Shown piece after piece: positions 11,230-21,662 of a stretch of DNA of 64,000 nucleotides; positions within the stretch are counted from its first letter, which is position 1, and every line of letters begins with the position of its first letter. This DNA comes from Chlorocebus sabaeus. Taxonomy: Eukaryota > Chordata > Mammalia > Primates > Cercopithecidae. Location of the stretch: contig NC_132914.1 of assembly GCF_047675955.1 (NCBI RefSeq), positions 37,684,521 through 37,748,520 of the forward strand, written 5' to 3'. The translations under genes and the position numbers were made by a program. The notes under the pieces are model-generated. The model was not told where the DNA came from. It saw only the letters and a program-made list of their open reading frames with translations, and searched no databases.

Positions 11230-11500
11230 ACTCTAAATTCTCTCTTCACCTGGCTGTCTCTTCATTCTTCCTGTCTCAGCACCATCATCAGTCTGGAAGG
11301 TCCTCTTACATGACCCTATAGCACCTTATTTCTCACCTATACTACCATTCACCACATTATATAATTTAATTTTTCATTTTTATAATCTACTTTTTGGTAG
11401 TTTGTTAGTACCATGAAGTCAATGTCAGTTTTGTTCATGGTTGTAACCTTACCATTGATACAAGTGCTTTGCACATAGTAGATTATCATTTAGAATTAAA
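11230..11500 (+). repeat. L2-like 3' relic
   Basis: Contains a block typical of L2 3' ends: CACCATGAAGTC-like text, then a section on CCATTGATACAAGTGCTTTG with GCACATAGTAGATTATCATT. Appearance only; strongly diverged. Confidence 0.4.
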
Positions 11501-11589
11501 CATTTAATATTGGCAAAAATAAAAATTATGTAATACATTATGTTGCTAAGCATATGTGGAAACATGCTTCATACATTGATATGAATTTA

Positions 11590-11970
11590 AATTGTCCTCT
11601 TTTGAGGACAGTTTGGCAATATCCACTAATATTTTTTAATATACAAACATACTTTTTTGACCTAGCAGTGTACTGTTAGGAATCTGTGATACAGACATTC
11701 TCAATGTGCACAAAAAATTATGTACAAAAATGCACATTAAAACATTGTTTATAATAGCAAAAGACTAGGGAAAAACCTAAGTATTCCCCAAAAGGAACTA
11801 TTCAAATAAATAATGGTACATTCATGTAGTGGAATGCTTTGCAATCATTGAGGGAAAAAAAGCATATAGCGAATTTAATGTCCTGATAAAGATTACATTA
11901 CTCCATGGCAAAAAACAGGCACAGAACAGTGTTTTTACTATGCTAATGTTGATGGAAATGCAATTGGAAT
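11590..11970 (+). repeat. Old L1 (L1M-type) 3' ORF2 fragment, sense
   Basis: Resembles the L1 ORF2 3' end in sense orientation: GTTTGGCAATATCCACTAA, TTTTTTGACCTAGCAGTG, AACATTGTTTATAATAGCAA and GTAGTGGAATGCTTTGCAAT, all in the expected order. It is heavily diverged and unrelated in age to the young L1 next to it. Confidence 0.7.
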
Positions 11971-12750
11971 ATGATAGTTATAAAAGTTTGAATATGAAAT
12001 AAAACCCTCCAGAAATGGGGTCCCTGATTGTCTCTGGGGTCTTTGGAAATTACTGAGACATGGTTAGATCCCATGTTTCATTACTTAAACTAGTCTCATG
12101 CCAAAAATCTGCTTACTCTAATCTTCGCTATCTGATAGAGAGGAATTGTGGGCCCATTGGAGAAGGATGGAGGGAGATTTATCATTCACTGTATTCCCTT
12201 TGCTGTGTATGAAGTTTTTACCATTGACACATCTTACCCAATTAAAAAAACACAGTAATGTCATTTGATTAATTGGAGGGTATAACCATGATTTCATTGG
12301 CAGCTGGTCTGAGTAAAGAACACTTTGGGTCATAGCTTTCAAACATTTTTCAGGTAGTGTTTGCCTGAGTGACATATATGTGTGTGAACTCATCCTGCTG
12401 GGCTTCAGGATAATTTCCCATATCATAACATATTACTCTGGAAAAAAAGAACTATTTGGGTATATGGGTATAGTGTAAGCCACAGTATCAAATGTCTTCT
12501 TGGGGTTTATCATATGGGCTCACCACATATTTACAGTAGGAATAGATGTAGATACATGAGTGTACTTCACCTCTGCTACTATAATAATTGCTATTCCTAC
12601 TGGCGTCAATGTCTTTTAGCTGATGAGCTACACTTCACGGCGGTAATATCAAATGATCCGCCACCATGCTCTGAGCCCCAGGGTTTATTTTCCTTTTTAC
12701 AGTAGGAGGCCTAACCAGCATTGCATTAACCAACTCATCACTGGATATTG
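11971..12750 (+). other. Intron 19 stretch without recognised element
   Basis: About 780 bp with no gene, repeat or RNA that I recognise. It contains scattered short open frames only. The piece around 12600-12670 has a few CpGs but no island. Confidence 0.5.
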
Positions 12751-12770
12751 TACTACATGATACAGTGGTA
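12751..12770 (+). repeat. Left arm of a 20-bp inverted repeat around duplication copy A
   Basis: TACTACATGATACAGTGGTA, exact reverse complement of 13035-13054. The arms immediately bracket the duplicated block 12771-13036, sharing its last two bases. Confidence 0.95.
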
Positions 12771-13036
12771 TCCTTAACTTTGTTAAAGGTAGTAATATTA
12801 ATAAGATGTTTGGTAAAAATGGAGTGAGGGACTTTTTTGTTAATATAGTGTGATTGAAAACATTGGTTGATAGAATAAGGATATTTGAGAGGGCAAAAAA
12901 TGAGAGTTGTTCCAAGATATTGTGTCTCAAGTCAAACCATTTTTAAAAATCAAGTGTAGTGATTTATATACATATATAATTTATATAAAATAAAATGCAT
13001 TCACTTTAAGTATATTTTCATGTGCTTTGAAAATTA
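12771..13036 (+). repeat. Direct duplication, copy A (upstream of exon 20)
   Basis: 266 bp aligned by eye to 14232-14499 with six substitutions and one 2-bp indel (about 97% identical). It ends abruptly at 13036 in the middle of what looks like an old L1 3' end, whereas copy B continues into 4 kb of L1. That makes copy B the likely source and copy A the insertion. Confidence 0.95.
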
Positions 13037-13054
13037 CCACTGTATCATGTAGTA
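13035..13054 (+). repeat. Right arm of the 20-bp inverted repeat
   Basis: TACCACTGTATCATGTAGTA, exact reverse complement of 12751-12770. Just beyond it the motif GTAGTAATATTTGAAG occurs twice (13049-13064 and about 13082-13097) around a small AATTACAGT tandem, so this junction is rearranged. Confidence 0.95.
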
Positions 13055-13269
13055 ATATTTGAAGTAATTACAGTAATTACAGTAGTAATATTTGAAGAAA
13101 TCTTCCTGGCTGTATGTAGAACAATGAGGACTCTGTCAACTTATTCTTCATAGTAGAGCTGATATATAATGTAATGAAGTTGTGAGAAGAATGTTAATTT
13201 TGAAATTCCATCAAATTTCCCAATAGTCATAATGAATCACTCAGCAAACTTTATAAAAATAACAACATC

Positions 13270-13485
13270 CTTTATTTAGTATTTTATGTGTTCTATGCAT
13301 TGTGCTAAACATTTTATATGCGTGGTTTCATTTACTCTTTTCCATTACCATATGCTGTGTATGTTATCATCTTCATTTTCCAGGTGAGGACACTGACACC
13401 CAGGAAGCTTATATAACTCACAAATGGCATTTCTATGACTTGAACACAGGCCTGTCTGGCTTCAAAGCCTAGGCCTTTTCCTGAA
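13270..13485 (+). repeat. MIR-like relic
   Basis: A good MIR-like block: GTGTTCTATGCATTGTGCTA, a CATCTTCATTTTCCAGGTGA core, then GACACTGACACCCAGGAAGC and a CTGTCTGGCTTCAAAGCC end. Sense orientation. Identification by memory of the family. Confidence 0.65.
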
Positions 13486-13732
13486 TAAAGTTCCATAGAG
13501 ATTCAATTTTGCTATCTACACCAAAGCATTGTATACATGGTTATGTTTTTTTTTAAAAAATATGATCTGCCACCTGCTAATTATTCAGGATCACTAGTGT
13601 AAGGTGACTTTGGAAGGAAAAATAGAAATTTTCTCTAGAAGCATAGGAATACATAAGAACTTTGGTCCTATATATGTTTATTTTTGCATAATTGTTGATT
13701 TCTAAGTTCCTGGTGCATCTCTTTATTTTCAG

Positions 13733-13921
13733 ATATAGCATCTACACTAGCAAGAATGGTGATCAGATATCAGATGAAAAGTGCCGTGGAAGAAGGAGCA
13801 GCCTTAGGCAGTGATGGAAATTTTTCTGAAGATGTGCTGTCTAAATTTGATGAATGGACCTTTATTCCTGACTCTTCTATGGACAGTGTCTTTGCTCAAA
13901 GTGATGATCTAGATAGTGAAG
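13733..13921 (+). CDS. LRRK2: LRRK2 exon 20 (residues 834-897, ANK-LRR hinge)
   Basis: 189 nt; two bases complete N834 and one base opens codon 897. Acceptor TTTATTTTCAG, donor GTATTTATT (no G at +5, rather weak). It encodes an acidic, Ser-rich hinge (SDGNFSEDVLSKFDEW, SSMDSVFAQSDDLDSEG) between ankyrin and LRR domains. The segment EEGAALGSDG replaces human EEGTASGSDG as I recall it (T856A, S858L). The exon is bracketed by the 266-bp direct repeats at 12771-13036 and 14232-14499. Loss of this exon alone keeps the frame (189 = 63 codons). Confidence 0.97.
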
Positions 13922-14231
13922 GTATTTATTATAAAAAGAAATCCTTTTATGTTTTATATTTATACACTGACATTGAACAATAGGACCCGAGACAAAAACC
14001 TGACTTAAATCATTTGGAAAAACTTAAGTAGAAATGTGTTTATTATCACAAACGGTTAGGTTTACTAATTTTGGTCAAAGTGATGTTTCAAGGAAGTGTG
14101 TCTCTGTGCTTCTAAATGTTATTCTGACTAATTGGTTAATGGTTAATATTCCAGGAAATAAACTCTGACTAGACTGGAATGAGATTCCACACTCTTGACA
14201 CTGACTAAATCCTTTTGTGGCTTGTGTAAGC

Positions 14232-14499
14232 TCCTTAACTTTGTTAAAGGTAGTAATGTTAATAAGATGTTTAGTAAAAATGGAGTGAGGGACTTTTTAG
14301 TTAATATAGTATGATTGAAAACATTGGGTGATAGAATAAGGATATTTGAGAGAGCAAAAAATGAGAGTTGTTCCAAGATATTGTGTCTCAAGTCAAACCA
14401 TTTTTAAAAATCAAGTGTAGTGATTTATATACATATATAATTTATATAAAATAAAATGCATTCACTTTAAGTATATATTTTCATGTGCTTTGAAAATTA
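14232..14499 (+). repeat. Direct duplication, copy B (downstream of exon 20)
   Basis: 268 bp, about 97% identical to 12771-13036. Its last ~70 bases are the beginning of the old antisense L1 that continues to about 18720, so this copy sits in its native context. Confidence 0.95.
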
Positions 14500-16536
14500 A
14501 CATATTCATGTAGTCATCATCGCTATTAAGTTATGCAATATTTTCATCATCCAAAAAAGTTTCTTCATGCTTCTTCACTGAAACCGTCCCCTTCCCCTGC
14601 CCCTGCCCCTTAGCAATCATTTACTTCCTGACACTGTAGATTAATGTTTTCTCTAGTTTTATGTACATAGAGTCATACAGTAAGTACTCTTTTGTGTCTA
14701 TTTTCCAAAGTGGTTGTACTATGTTCTACCTCCACCAGCGATACATGAGCATTCTGGTTGCTCTACATCCTTGTCAGTACTTGGTATTTTCAAGTTAATT
14801 TTAGCTCTTCTAGTGGAGATTTAATTCATTTGGATGTAATTTTCATTTCCCTAATGACTAATTACATAGAGGACATTTTCATGTTCTTATTGGCCATTCT
14901 TATTTTTATGTGAAGTGTTAAAGTATTTTGCTTTTAATTGGGTTGTCTTACGATTACATAAAAGTTCTTTGTATAATCTAGATAGAAGTTGTGACAGGTG
15001 TATATATTGCATATATTTTTTTCCCAGTCATAGCTTGTCTTCTCATTTTACTAATTCTATTATTTTTAAAAAACAGAAGTTTTAAATTTTGGTGAAATGC
15101 AGTTTTCCAGTTTTTTTCTTTTATGGTTTGTCCTTTTTCTATCCCACTTAAGAAACCTTTTCTTAGCCTAAATTTGTGAATATTTTCTCCTATATTTTCT
15201 CTTAGAAGTGTTAAAATCTCAGCTTTAACATTTAGGTCTAAAACATTTTAAGCTGATTTTTGTGTGTGATGTGTCAATGAAGGGTTGACACTTATTTCTT
15301 TCTGTGTGGATATCCAGTTGTTCCAACATTACTTGTTGAAAATGCTATATAATTCCTCATTGAATTAATGGAAGCTTTGTTCTCTTTAATTGACTGTTTA
15401 GGTATGATTCTACTTTAGCATTATTTATTCTGTGCCACTGATTTGTACCTTATTCTTATGCCAAAACCACACTGTCTTGATTACTCTGGCTTACTAGCAG
15501 GTCTTACAATCAGGTAGTCCAAGTCCTCTGGTGTTCTTTTAAAAAAATTGTTCTTATTAATCTAGATTCTTTGCATTTCCATATAAATTTTGAATCAACT
15601 AACTTTATGCTGGGATTTTTATTGTAATTAAGTCCATATTTGGATTTTATATAGAATTAATTTATAAATTAAATCTTATTACCTGTAATGTTAATATAAT
15701 CTATACCATATAATTAATACATAAATAATTTCTATAGATTATATCTGTAAATCAATTTGAGGGAACTAATATATTAATAACGAGTCTTTTGACATATTAA
15801 TGTGATATATAGTTCAATTAGTCTTTTAAAATTTCTAACAGTGTGTTGTATTGCATGTTTTCTGATGCTGTTATGGATGGTATTGTATTTGAATTCTAAT
15901 TTCCAGGAGTTCACTGCTGATATATGGAAATACAATTCATTTATTAGTACATGAATTTTTTATCCTGTAAACTTGCTAAGCTCACTTATGAGTTTTCCAG
16001 TACCTTATTATAGATTCCACAGGATTTTCTTTGTTTGTAATTATACCATTTAGTAATAAAGACAGATTTGCTTTTTCTTTTCTAATATTTATGGCTCCTT
16101 TTTTTTTTCTTGTCATATTACACTGGCTAGGACCTCCAGTACTATGTTGAATAGAATTGGTCAGACTGGGCACCATTCCCTGGTTTCCAAACTTAGATGA
16201 AAAACATTCAGTCATTAATCACTAATTATGACATTATTTGTTATTTTTCATAGATGCCCTTCATCAAATTGAAGGAGCTTCTTCCTAGTCATTTTTGGAG
16301 AGCCTTTTTTTTTTTTTTTAAATCATTAATAGGTGTTGAAAAATGCTGTTCAGCATCTGCTGAGGTATTCATATTTTTCACCTATATTTTGTTAATATAG
16401 TCAGATACACCGACTGATTTTCTAATGTTAAACCAATTTGCATTCCTGGAGTAAATCTCACTTGGTTATAGTACATTATCCTTTTCCTATAGTATTAAAT
16501 TTTATTTTCTAAAATTTTGTTAAGAATTTTGCATCT

Positions 16537-16792
16537 GGCTGGGCACAGTGACTCACGTCTGTAATCCCAGCACTTTGGGAGCCTGAGGCGGGCAGATCAT
16601 GAGGTCAGGAGATCGAGACCATCCTGGCTAACAGTGAAACCCCATCTCTACTAAAAATACAAAAAATTAGCTGGGCATGATGGCGGACGCCTGTAGATGC
16701 AGCTACTCTGGAGGCTGAGTCAGGGGAATGGCGTGAACCCGGAGGTGGCGCTTGCAGTGAGCCGAGGTCATGCTACTGCACTCCTCCGTCTC

Positions 16793-16821
<29 letters not shown>
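16537..16821 (+). mobile_element. AluY/S, sense, with 13-bp target duplication
   Basis: Alu from GGCTGGGCACAGTGACTCAC to a ~30-base A tail. Perfect 13-bp duplications GAATTTTGCATCT lie at 16524-16536 and 16823-16835. The right monomer lacks the usual segment between CACTCC and CCGTCTC (near 16780), a small internal deletion. It sits inside the old L1. Confidence 0.93.
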
Positions 16822-16823
<2 letters not shown>

Positions 16824-17586
16824 AATTTTGCATCTGTGAGAGATATTAGTCTGTAGTTTTATGCTTCCTTGTAATTATGGGAGTAATGCTGGCCTCTTGA
16901 AATGAATTGGGAAGTGTTTCCCATTCCACAATTTTCTAGAAGAGTTTGTGTAAAGGTGTTTTCTTCTTAAATGTATGATAGACTTCACCAGCAAAGGCCA
17001 TCTAGGTTTTAAATTTTTGTGGGGAGGAGATTTAAACTTATGAATTTAATAACTTTGATAGATGTATGATTATTTTAATTTTCTTTTACTTCTTAAGTCA
17101 GTTTTAGTAATTTGTAACTTTCAAGGAATATGTCCATTTCATATAAGTTGCCAAATTTATTTGTTTAATGTTACTTATAGCAATTATTTAATTATCCTGT
17201 TAGTGATTTAATTATCCTATTAATAATCTCTTCAAAGAATCAGATTTTTGTTTTATTGATTTTCTCTATTGTTTGTGTTACTTTCTCACTGACTTTTGTT
17301 CTTATCTTTATTGTTCCCTTTCCTTACTTATTTTCATTTTAATTGACTTTTTTTAATAGATTCTTAATTTGGAAGCTTAGAACTCTGGTTTTTAGAACCT
17401 TCTTATTTTGTAACAGAAACATTTATTTAAGGCTATATATGTCCTTATAAATATCACTTTCACTGCATCCCAGTATTTTGATGTGTCATCTTTCCATTCA
17501 TTTAAAAAAATTTTAATTTCCTTTGTGACTTCTTTGATTCATGAGTTATTTAGAAGACTGTCGTTTGTTTTCCAAATATTTGGAGA

Positions 17587-17886
17587 TTTTTTTTTTTTTT
17601 TTTGAGGCGGAGTGTAGCTCTGTCGCCCAGGCTGGAGTGCAGTGGCCCGATCTCAGCTCACTGCAAGCTCCGCCTCCCGGGTTCACGCCATTCTCCGGCC
17701 TCAGCCTCCCGAGTAGCTGGGACTACAGGTGCCCGCCACCTCGCCCGGCTAGTTTTTTGTATTTTTTAGTAGAGACGGGGTTTCACCGTGTTAACCAGGA
17801 TGGTCTCGATCTCTTGACCTCGTGATCCGCCCGTCTCGGCCTCCCAAAGTGCTGGGATTACAGGCTTGAGCCACCGCGCCCGGCCA
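17587..17886 (-). mobile_element. Young AluY of Old World monkey type (AluYR-like), antisense
   Basis: Complete, little-diverged Alu on the minus strand. Reading its sense strand: CTCAAGCCTGTAATCCC near the start, GAGACGGGCGGATCACGAGG, an extra A in CTACTAAAAAATAC and CTAGCCGGGCGAGGTGGCGG. I associate these with rhesus/baboon AluYR subfamilies. Short duplications (GGAGATTTTT) lie at 17582-17591 and 17887-17896. Subfamily is by recollection and not a database match. Confidence 0.88.
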
Positions 17887-18720
17887 GGAGATTTTTCTGG
17901 ATAACTTTTTGGTTATTGGTTTCAATTTAATTTTGTTGTGGTCAGACAACCTACTCTGATGATTTCTATCCTTTTATATTTATTGAAACGTGCTTTATGG
18001 ATTATCATATGATCTGTCTTGGTGGTGTGCCATGTGCAACTGAAAAGAAAGTATATTCATCTGTTATTGGGTCAAATCAATAGGCCAAATTGTTTGGTAA
18101 AATTTCTCAAGTTTTCTGTGACTTTACTGATTTTTCTTTCTATTTATTGTATTTGAAAGAGAACTATTGAAGTTATAATTGAGGATTTGTTGGTCGTCTT
18201 TTCAGTTTTATCTGTTTATGCTTTGTATATTTTGAAGCTCTGCTGTTTGTTGTGCAAACGTTAAGGATTATATATAAAAAATAATTTTTTAAGTGAAGTA
18301 ACCACTTTATGTTAATCTAAGTTTGCAGTTAGTATCATTTTCTTCTTCTGGAAGAATTCCCTTTTACATTTCTAGTGCAGATCTTCCAGAAACCCATATG
18401 CAGATTACTGGAGCTATTTTTCTGTAACTGCCCCAGAACTCCCAGCTATTGTAGTCTCCATAAATGTTGATGTCTATCTCCTCATCTCAGGAAAGCCGTG
18501 AGACTGTTTAAATTTCTTCTTATGTGTATGCCCCTTAATTTGTCTCCAAGCAGAAGACCAGAGTGATCATAGGGCTCACATAATTTGTTACCCTTCTTTC
18601 AGGTATTACATAGTCCTGTGCTGTCTGTCGCCCAGTGTCTATATCCAGTCATTTAATGTATTTGTCCAGTTTTCTTGTTGTTTATGTAAGTAGGTTAAGT
18701 TCATTCACATTTGTTGCTCT

Positions 18721-19860
18721 ATCATGCCTGAAAGAACTGTCTTCAAGTATTTTTAAATAAAACATTAGAAATTTTAACATAAAATAACTATAAAATGCAC
18801 TATGCTGCTTGTACAAATAATGTGCTAATAGACATTTCACAAACATATAAAGTGGGATAATTATGATAATTTAATAATCTTTATAATTATGTAATTGTTA
18901 CTAAATTATAAATTCTATTTTATTAAAATTCTTAAGCATTAAAATAATTTAAATTATAGAATTAATTGAACTTCAGTGATGAACCAGGTGGGAACTGTTT
19001 ATATCAGGATTTATACTGAATATTATAAAGGGGATATTTGGATATACAGATTTTATAATTTGGTTTTGAAGTAAAATGAATTCTTTGTTTTTCTAAGATA
19101 AAGAGTAGGGGAATTTAAAATCATAATTTTCACAAATGCATTCACATTATTTATCTTTAATATGATTTATTTATTGATCTTTTTTGTAAATTTATTATTT
19201 TGAAAGTACTGCCTTTTCCTTATTTTATAAAATAATTATTTCCAGCCAAATTTATAGTGTTTATTTTAATACCATTCCATAAAAGAAACCATGAAACATG
19301 AAATTCAGATAGGAATATATTCAAAATTGCTGTTAAATAATTTGTGTGATTACAACATTTAAAGCAAGATTTGAAAAATTTATAAGAAAAATTCAGGGAG
19401 TTAATCCACTCTCTTTCCTATGCTGCTAGATCCTATTCCAGTGGTCTCTATAAAAAAATACAGAGAAACAGAAAGCAGTAACATTGATCAGATTGCATAC
19501 AAACTTTCTGCACACACACATATTTGTTATAGCTTATGTAGCCATTGATTGATTTTGCTTTTTCCTGCTGGACTATGAGCTCCTCTGAGGCATAGATTTA
19601 TTTTTTTCCTGCATATCATTATCCAGTGCTTACCCAGTATCTAGTCTGTAACAGCCATTCCATAAATATTTATGGGTGAAGAAAAATGTTGTTGAATTTT
19701 TAAAGTGAAAAACCAACATGGCTTATCATTTCTATTTTAAAGATTTTACAAAGGAAATGGACTGTGAAATTTCCATTAATAAAAATAGGTTTAATCTTCC
19801 ATGACTGAACAAGGATCTTATGATTGAGTAAGCTTTTCATACTCACTTTCATGTTACTTT
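18721..19860 (+). other. Intron 20 stretch without recognised element
   Basis: About 1.1 kb, strongly AT-rich. It includes a possible L2-like 3' end around 19540-19680. No gene or RNA seen. Confidence 0.5.
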
Positions 19861-19876
19861 ATCATTTTCAAAATAG

Positions 19877-19995
19877 GAAGTGAAGGCTCATTTCTTGTGA
19901 AAAAGAAATCAAATTCAATTAGTGTAGGAGAATTTTACCGAGATGCCGTATTACAACGTTGCTCACCAAATTTGCAAAGGCATTCCAGTTCCTTG
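19877..19995 (+). CDS. LRRK2: LRRK2 exon 21 (residues 897-936, 14-3-3 sites S910 and S935)
   Basis: 119 nt; two bases finish G897 and the exon ends in phase 0 after L936, donor GTAAGTTGA. It encodes the segment with the two main 14-3-3 binding phosphoserines: S910 in KKKSNSIS (codon 19915-19917) and S935 in RHSSSL (codon 19990-19992). Phosphorylation of both is used as a read-out of LRRK2 inhibition. Residue 934 is Ser (AGT, 19987-19989) where human has Asn as I recall, so the motif is RHSSS rather than RHSNS. Q930 and R931 are unchanged. The acceptor has a weak pyrimidine tract. Confidence 0.97.
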
Positions 19996-21112
19996 GTAAG
20001 TTGAATTGTGATTATGTTGTGTTTTGCTACTGACATTTTCTTGATAACTAAAATTTATGCCAAAGCTAGGAACAATTGGTAGGGATTTCCCTGATGTATG
20101 AAAACTATAATTTTGAGATGTTTTATATATGTATATATATGAAAACACAGTAGATGTAAATTATGCTAAATTCACATTTATAGTCTTTTGAGTATGCAGG
20201 GTATGAATTTGTTTGGGGCATATATATGTATACTTGCAGTACACTTCAGGATGGTTTTCTTCTTCTTTCTTTTCAGAACTTCATGTCTGAAAAGAGCCCA
20301 GGCTAGACCTGTACCTAATGGTGTGGGTTGGTCCCATGAACACTTTAGCTAGAAATCTTATAGTGATTTCTAAGAAACCAGACAGAAGTCTGAAGGACAC
20401 TGAACAAGATGGAGTAGCATAATATAATTCATTGCTTATCTTTGTCTATATCTATATCTATATCTATAGGTGTATTGAAAGTTATTTAATTTTTTAGACA
20501 CCATTATTATTATTTCAACCTCCTGTCTGTTTTGGAACTATAGAAGGACTCTTGCATATTTGCATGAGGAGTTTGATCATTCTAGTTGAGGAAATTGGGA
20601 GCCACCTTATTCTCAGGTTCACTTTGAAGGATCTATTCTAACCTATGCTCTAATTTTGATTATAGCTGAGTACTAAAAATATCAGTGTTGTTTTATGTTA
20701 ATTCTAGACCTTAAGATGGGTGAAATGAATGACTATAGTTGAATCGGTTAAATTAGCTCTCAGCTTTATAAATGCTCTTTTGAATTTATATATAAATTTA
20801 GTTATAAAAAGTAGTTTGGTTAATGAGAGAAATTATATAGATATGGCTTTTTGACTCAACCTTTCTGTTTTTCAGTTTCCTTATATTTAAAACAAAAGAG
20901 AAAGAGTAGATACTAAGGTCATTTGAGCACAAAACTGAATTGTTTTCTTTTATCTTCATAATTGGGTTCTTAGTTTTTACTTGCCTATTTTTTCCCATAA
21001 TTATAAATACCATTTAACCCTATTAAAATTTCATGGTTCTTTCCTTATAAAAATGTCCTCTTGTCCAACAAGTGACAGCAATTTTATTATAAATATCATT
21101 ATTTTTTAATAG
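19996..21112 (+). other. LRRK2: Intron 21
   Basis: 1.1 kb, AT-rich. A short TATC run lies at about 20443-20470. No transposon recognised. Confidence 0.7.
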
Positions 21113-21182
21113 GGGCCCATTTTTGATCATGAAGATTTACTGAGGAGAAAAAGAAAAATATTATCTTCAGATGATTCACTCA
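21113..21182 (+). CDS. LRRK2: LRRK2 exon 22 (residues 937-960)
   Basis: 70 nt, the smallest exon here, 23 codons plus one base of R960. Acceptor TTTTTTAATAG, donor GTAAGTATT. It encodes GPIFDHEDLLRRKRKILSSD and includes S955, a further regulatory phosphosite, next to the basic stretch RRKRK. Residue 947 is Arg where I recall Lys in human, a conservative change that keeps the charge. Skipping would shift the frame. Confidence 0.97.
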
Positions 21183-21662
21183 GTAAGTATTTGGATGTAA
21201 TCATAAGTAAATAGATACTTTGGGCAGAATACAGTGTTTGGTTGAATTTCCTCCAATTATTCAAATATTCTTGGGGCCAGTTTCATCTTACATAATTTCC
21301 CATAAGCTATAGAAAAATGAAGTATACATTTAAAATTTACCTTTCTTGAATATTATAGAACACGTTAGTCTTTATTTTTACAAGTTTTCTGAAATGTAAA
21401 TAACACCTCCCACCAGTGCCACTCTTCATCCTCTCTTCAGTTTTCTTTCTTTTTCCCCCACACCATTTATACCACCTGATTAAATGCTTTTTATCTACTG
21501 TTCATCTCTGCCACTGGAATGTAAACTCCATAGTTTGGTTTTCTACTGAATCTTCAGTGCCCTGAAGAAAGCCTGATTGCTAGGAGGTGCTCAGTAAACT
21601 TTCACTACATGAATTTAAATTATTTGCTTATATTTCCATTGTCTGTCTGTTTTTGACAAAAG
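21183..21662 (+). other. LRRK2: Intron 22
   Basis: 480 bp; an L2-like 3' end is possible at about 21440-21600 (CACTGGAATGTAAACTCCAT block). The acceptor (GTTTTTGACAAAAG) is A-rich before the AG and looks weak. Confidence 0.7.

Larger units (their letters stand above)
4040..13732 (+). other. LRRK2: Intron 19
   Basis: 9.7 kb. Contents: AT-rich unique sequence (4040-4875), a full-length antisense L1 (4889-11086) between 13-bp target duplications, an L2-like relic (about 11230-11500), an old sense L1 3' fragment (about 11590-11970), unassigned sequence 11970-12750, the upstream copy of a 266-bp duplication (12771-13036), and a MIR-like relic (about 13270-13485). The acceptor is TTTATTTTCAG ending at 13732. 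Confidence 0.9.
14430..18720 (-). mobile_element. Old L1 (L1M-type), antisense, interrupted by two Alus
   Basis: The + strand reads as the complement of a diverged L1 from its 3' UTR (14430-14600) through much of ORF2, for example blocks around 14700-14900, 15430-15620, 16120-16200, 16370-16470 and 17940-18070 (the complement of the DHSAI region near 17930-17950). Many stops and indels. Alus at 16537-16821 and 17587-17886 are later insertions. The 5' limit near 18720 is approximate. Confidence 0.75.
13922..19876 (+). other. LRRK2: Intron 20
   Basis: 6 kb. It holds duplication copy B (14232-14499), a long antisense old L1 (about 14430-18720) with two Alus inserted in opposite orientations, and about 1.1 kb of AT-rich sequence (18720-19876) with no recognised element. 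The acceptor of exon 21 (CATTTTCAAAATAG) has a poor pyrimidine tract. Confidence 0.85.

Noticed and set aside
10320..11313. + strand open frames of 112 and 234 codons in the L1 5' UTR, possible ORF0
   Set aside because: GC-rich L1 5' UTR gives long chance frames. The 234-codon frame runs out of the element into the intron. I cannot match either to the primate L1 ORF0, so I do not call a gene.
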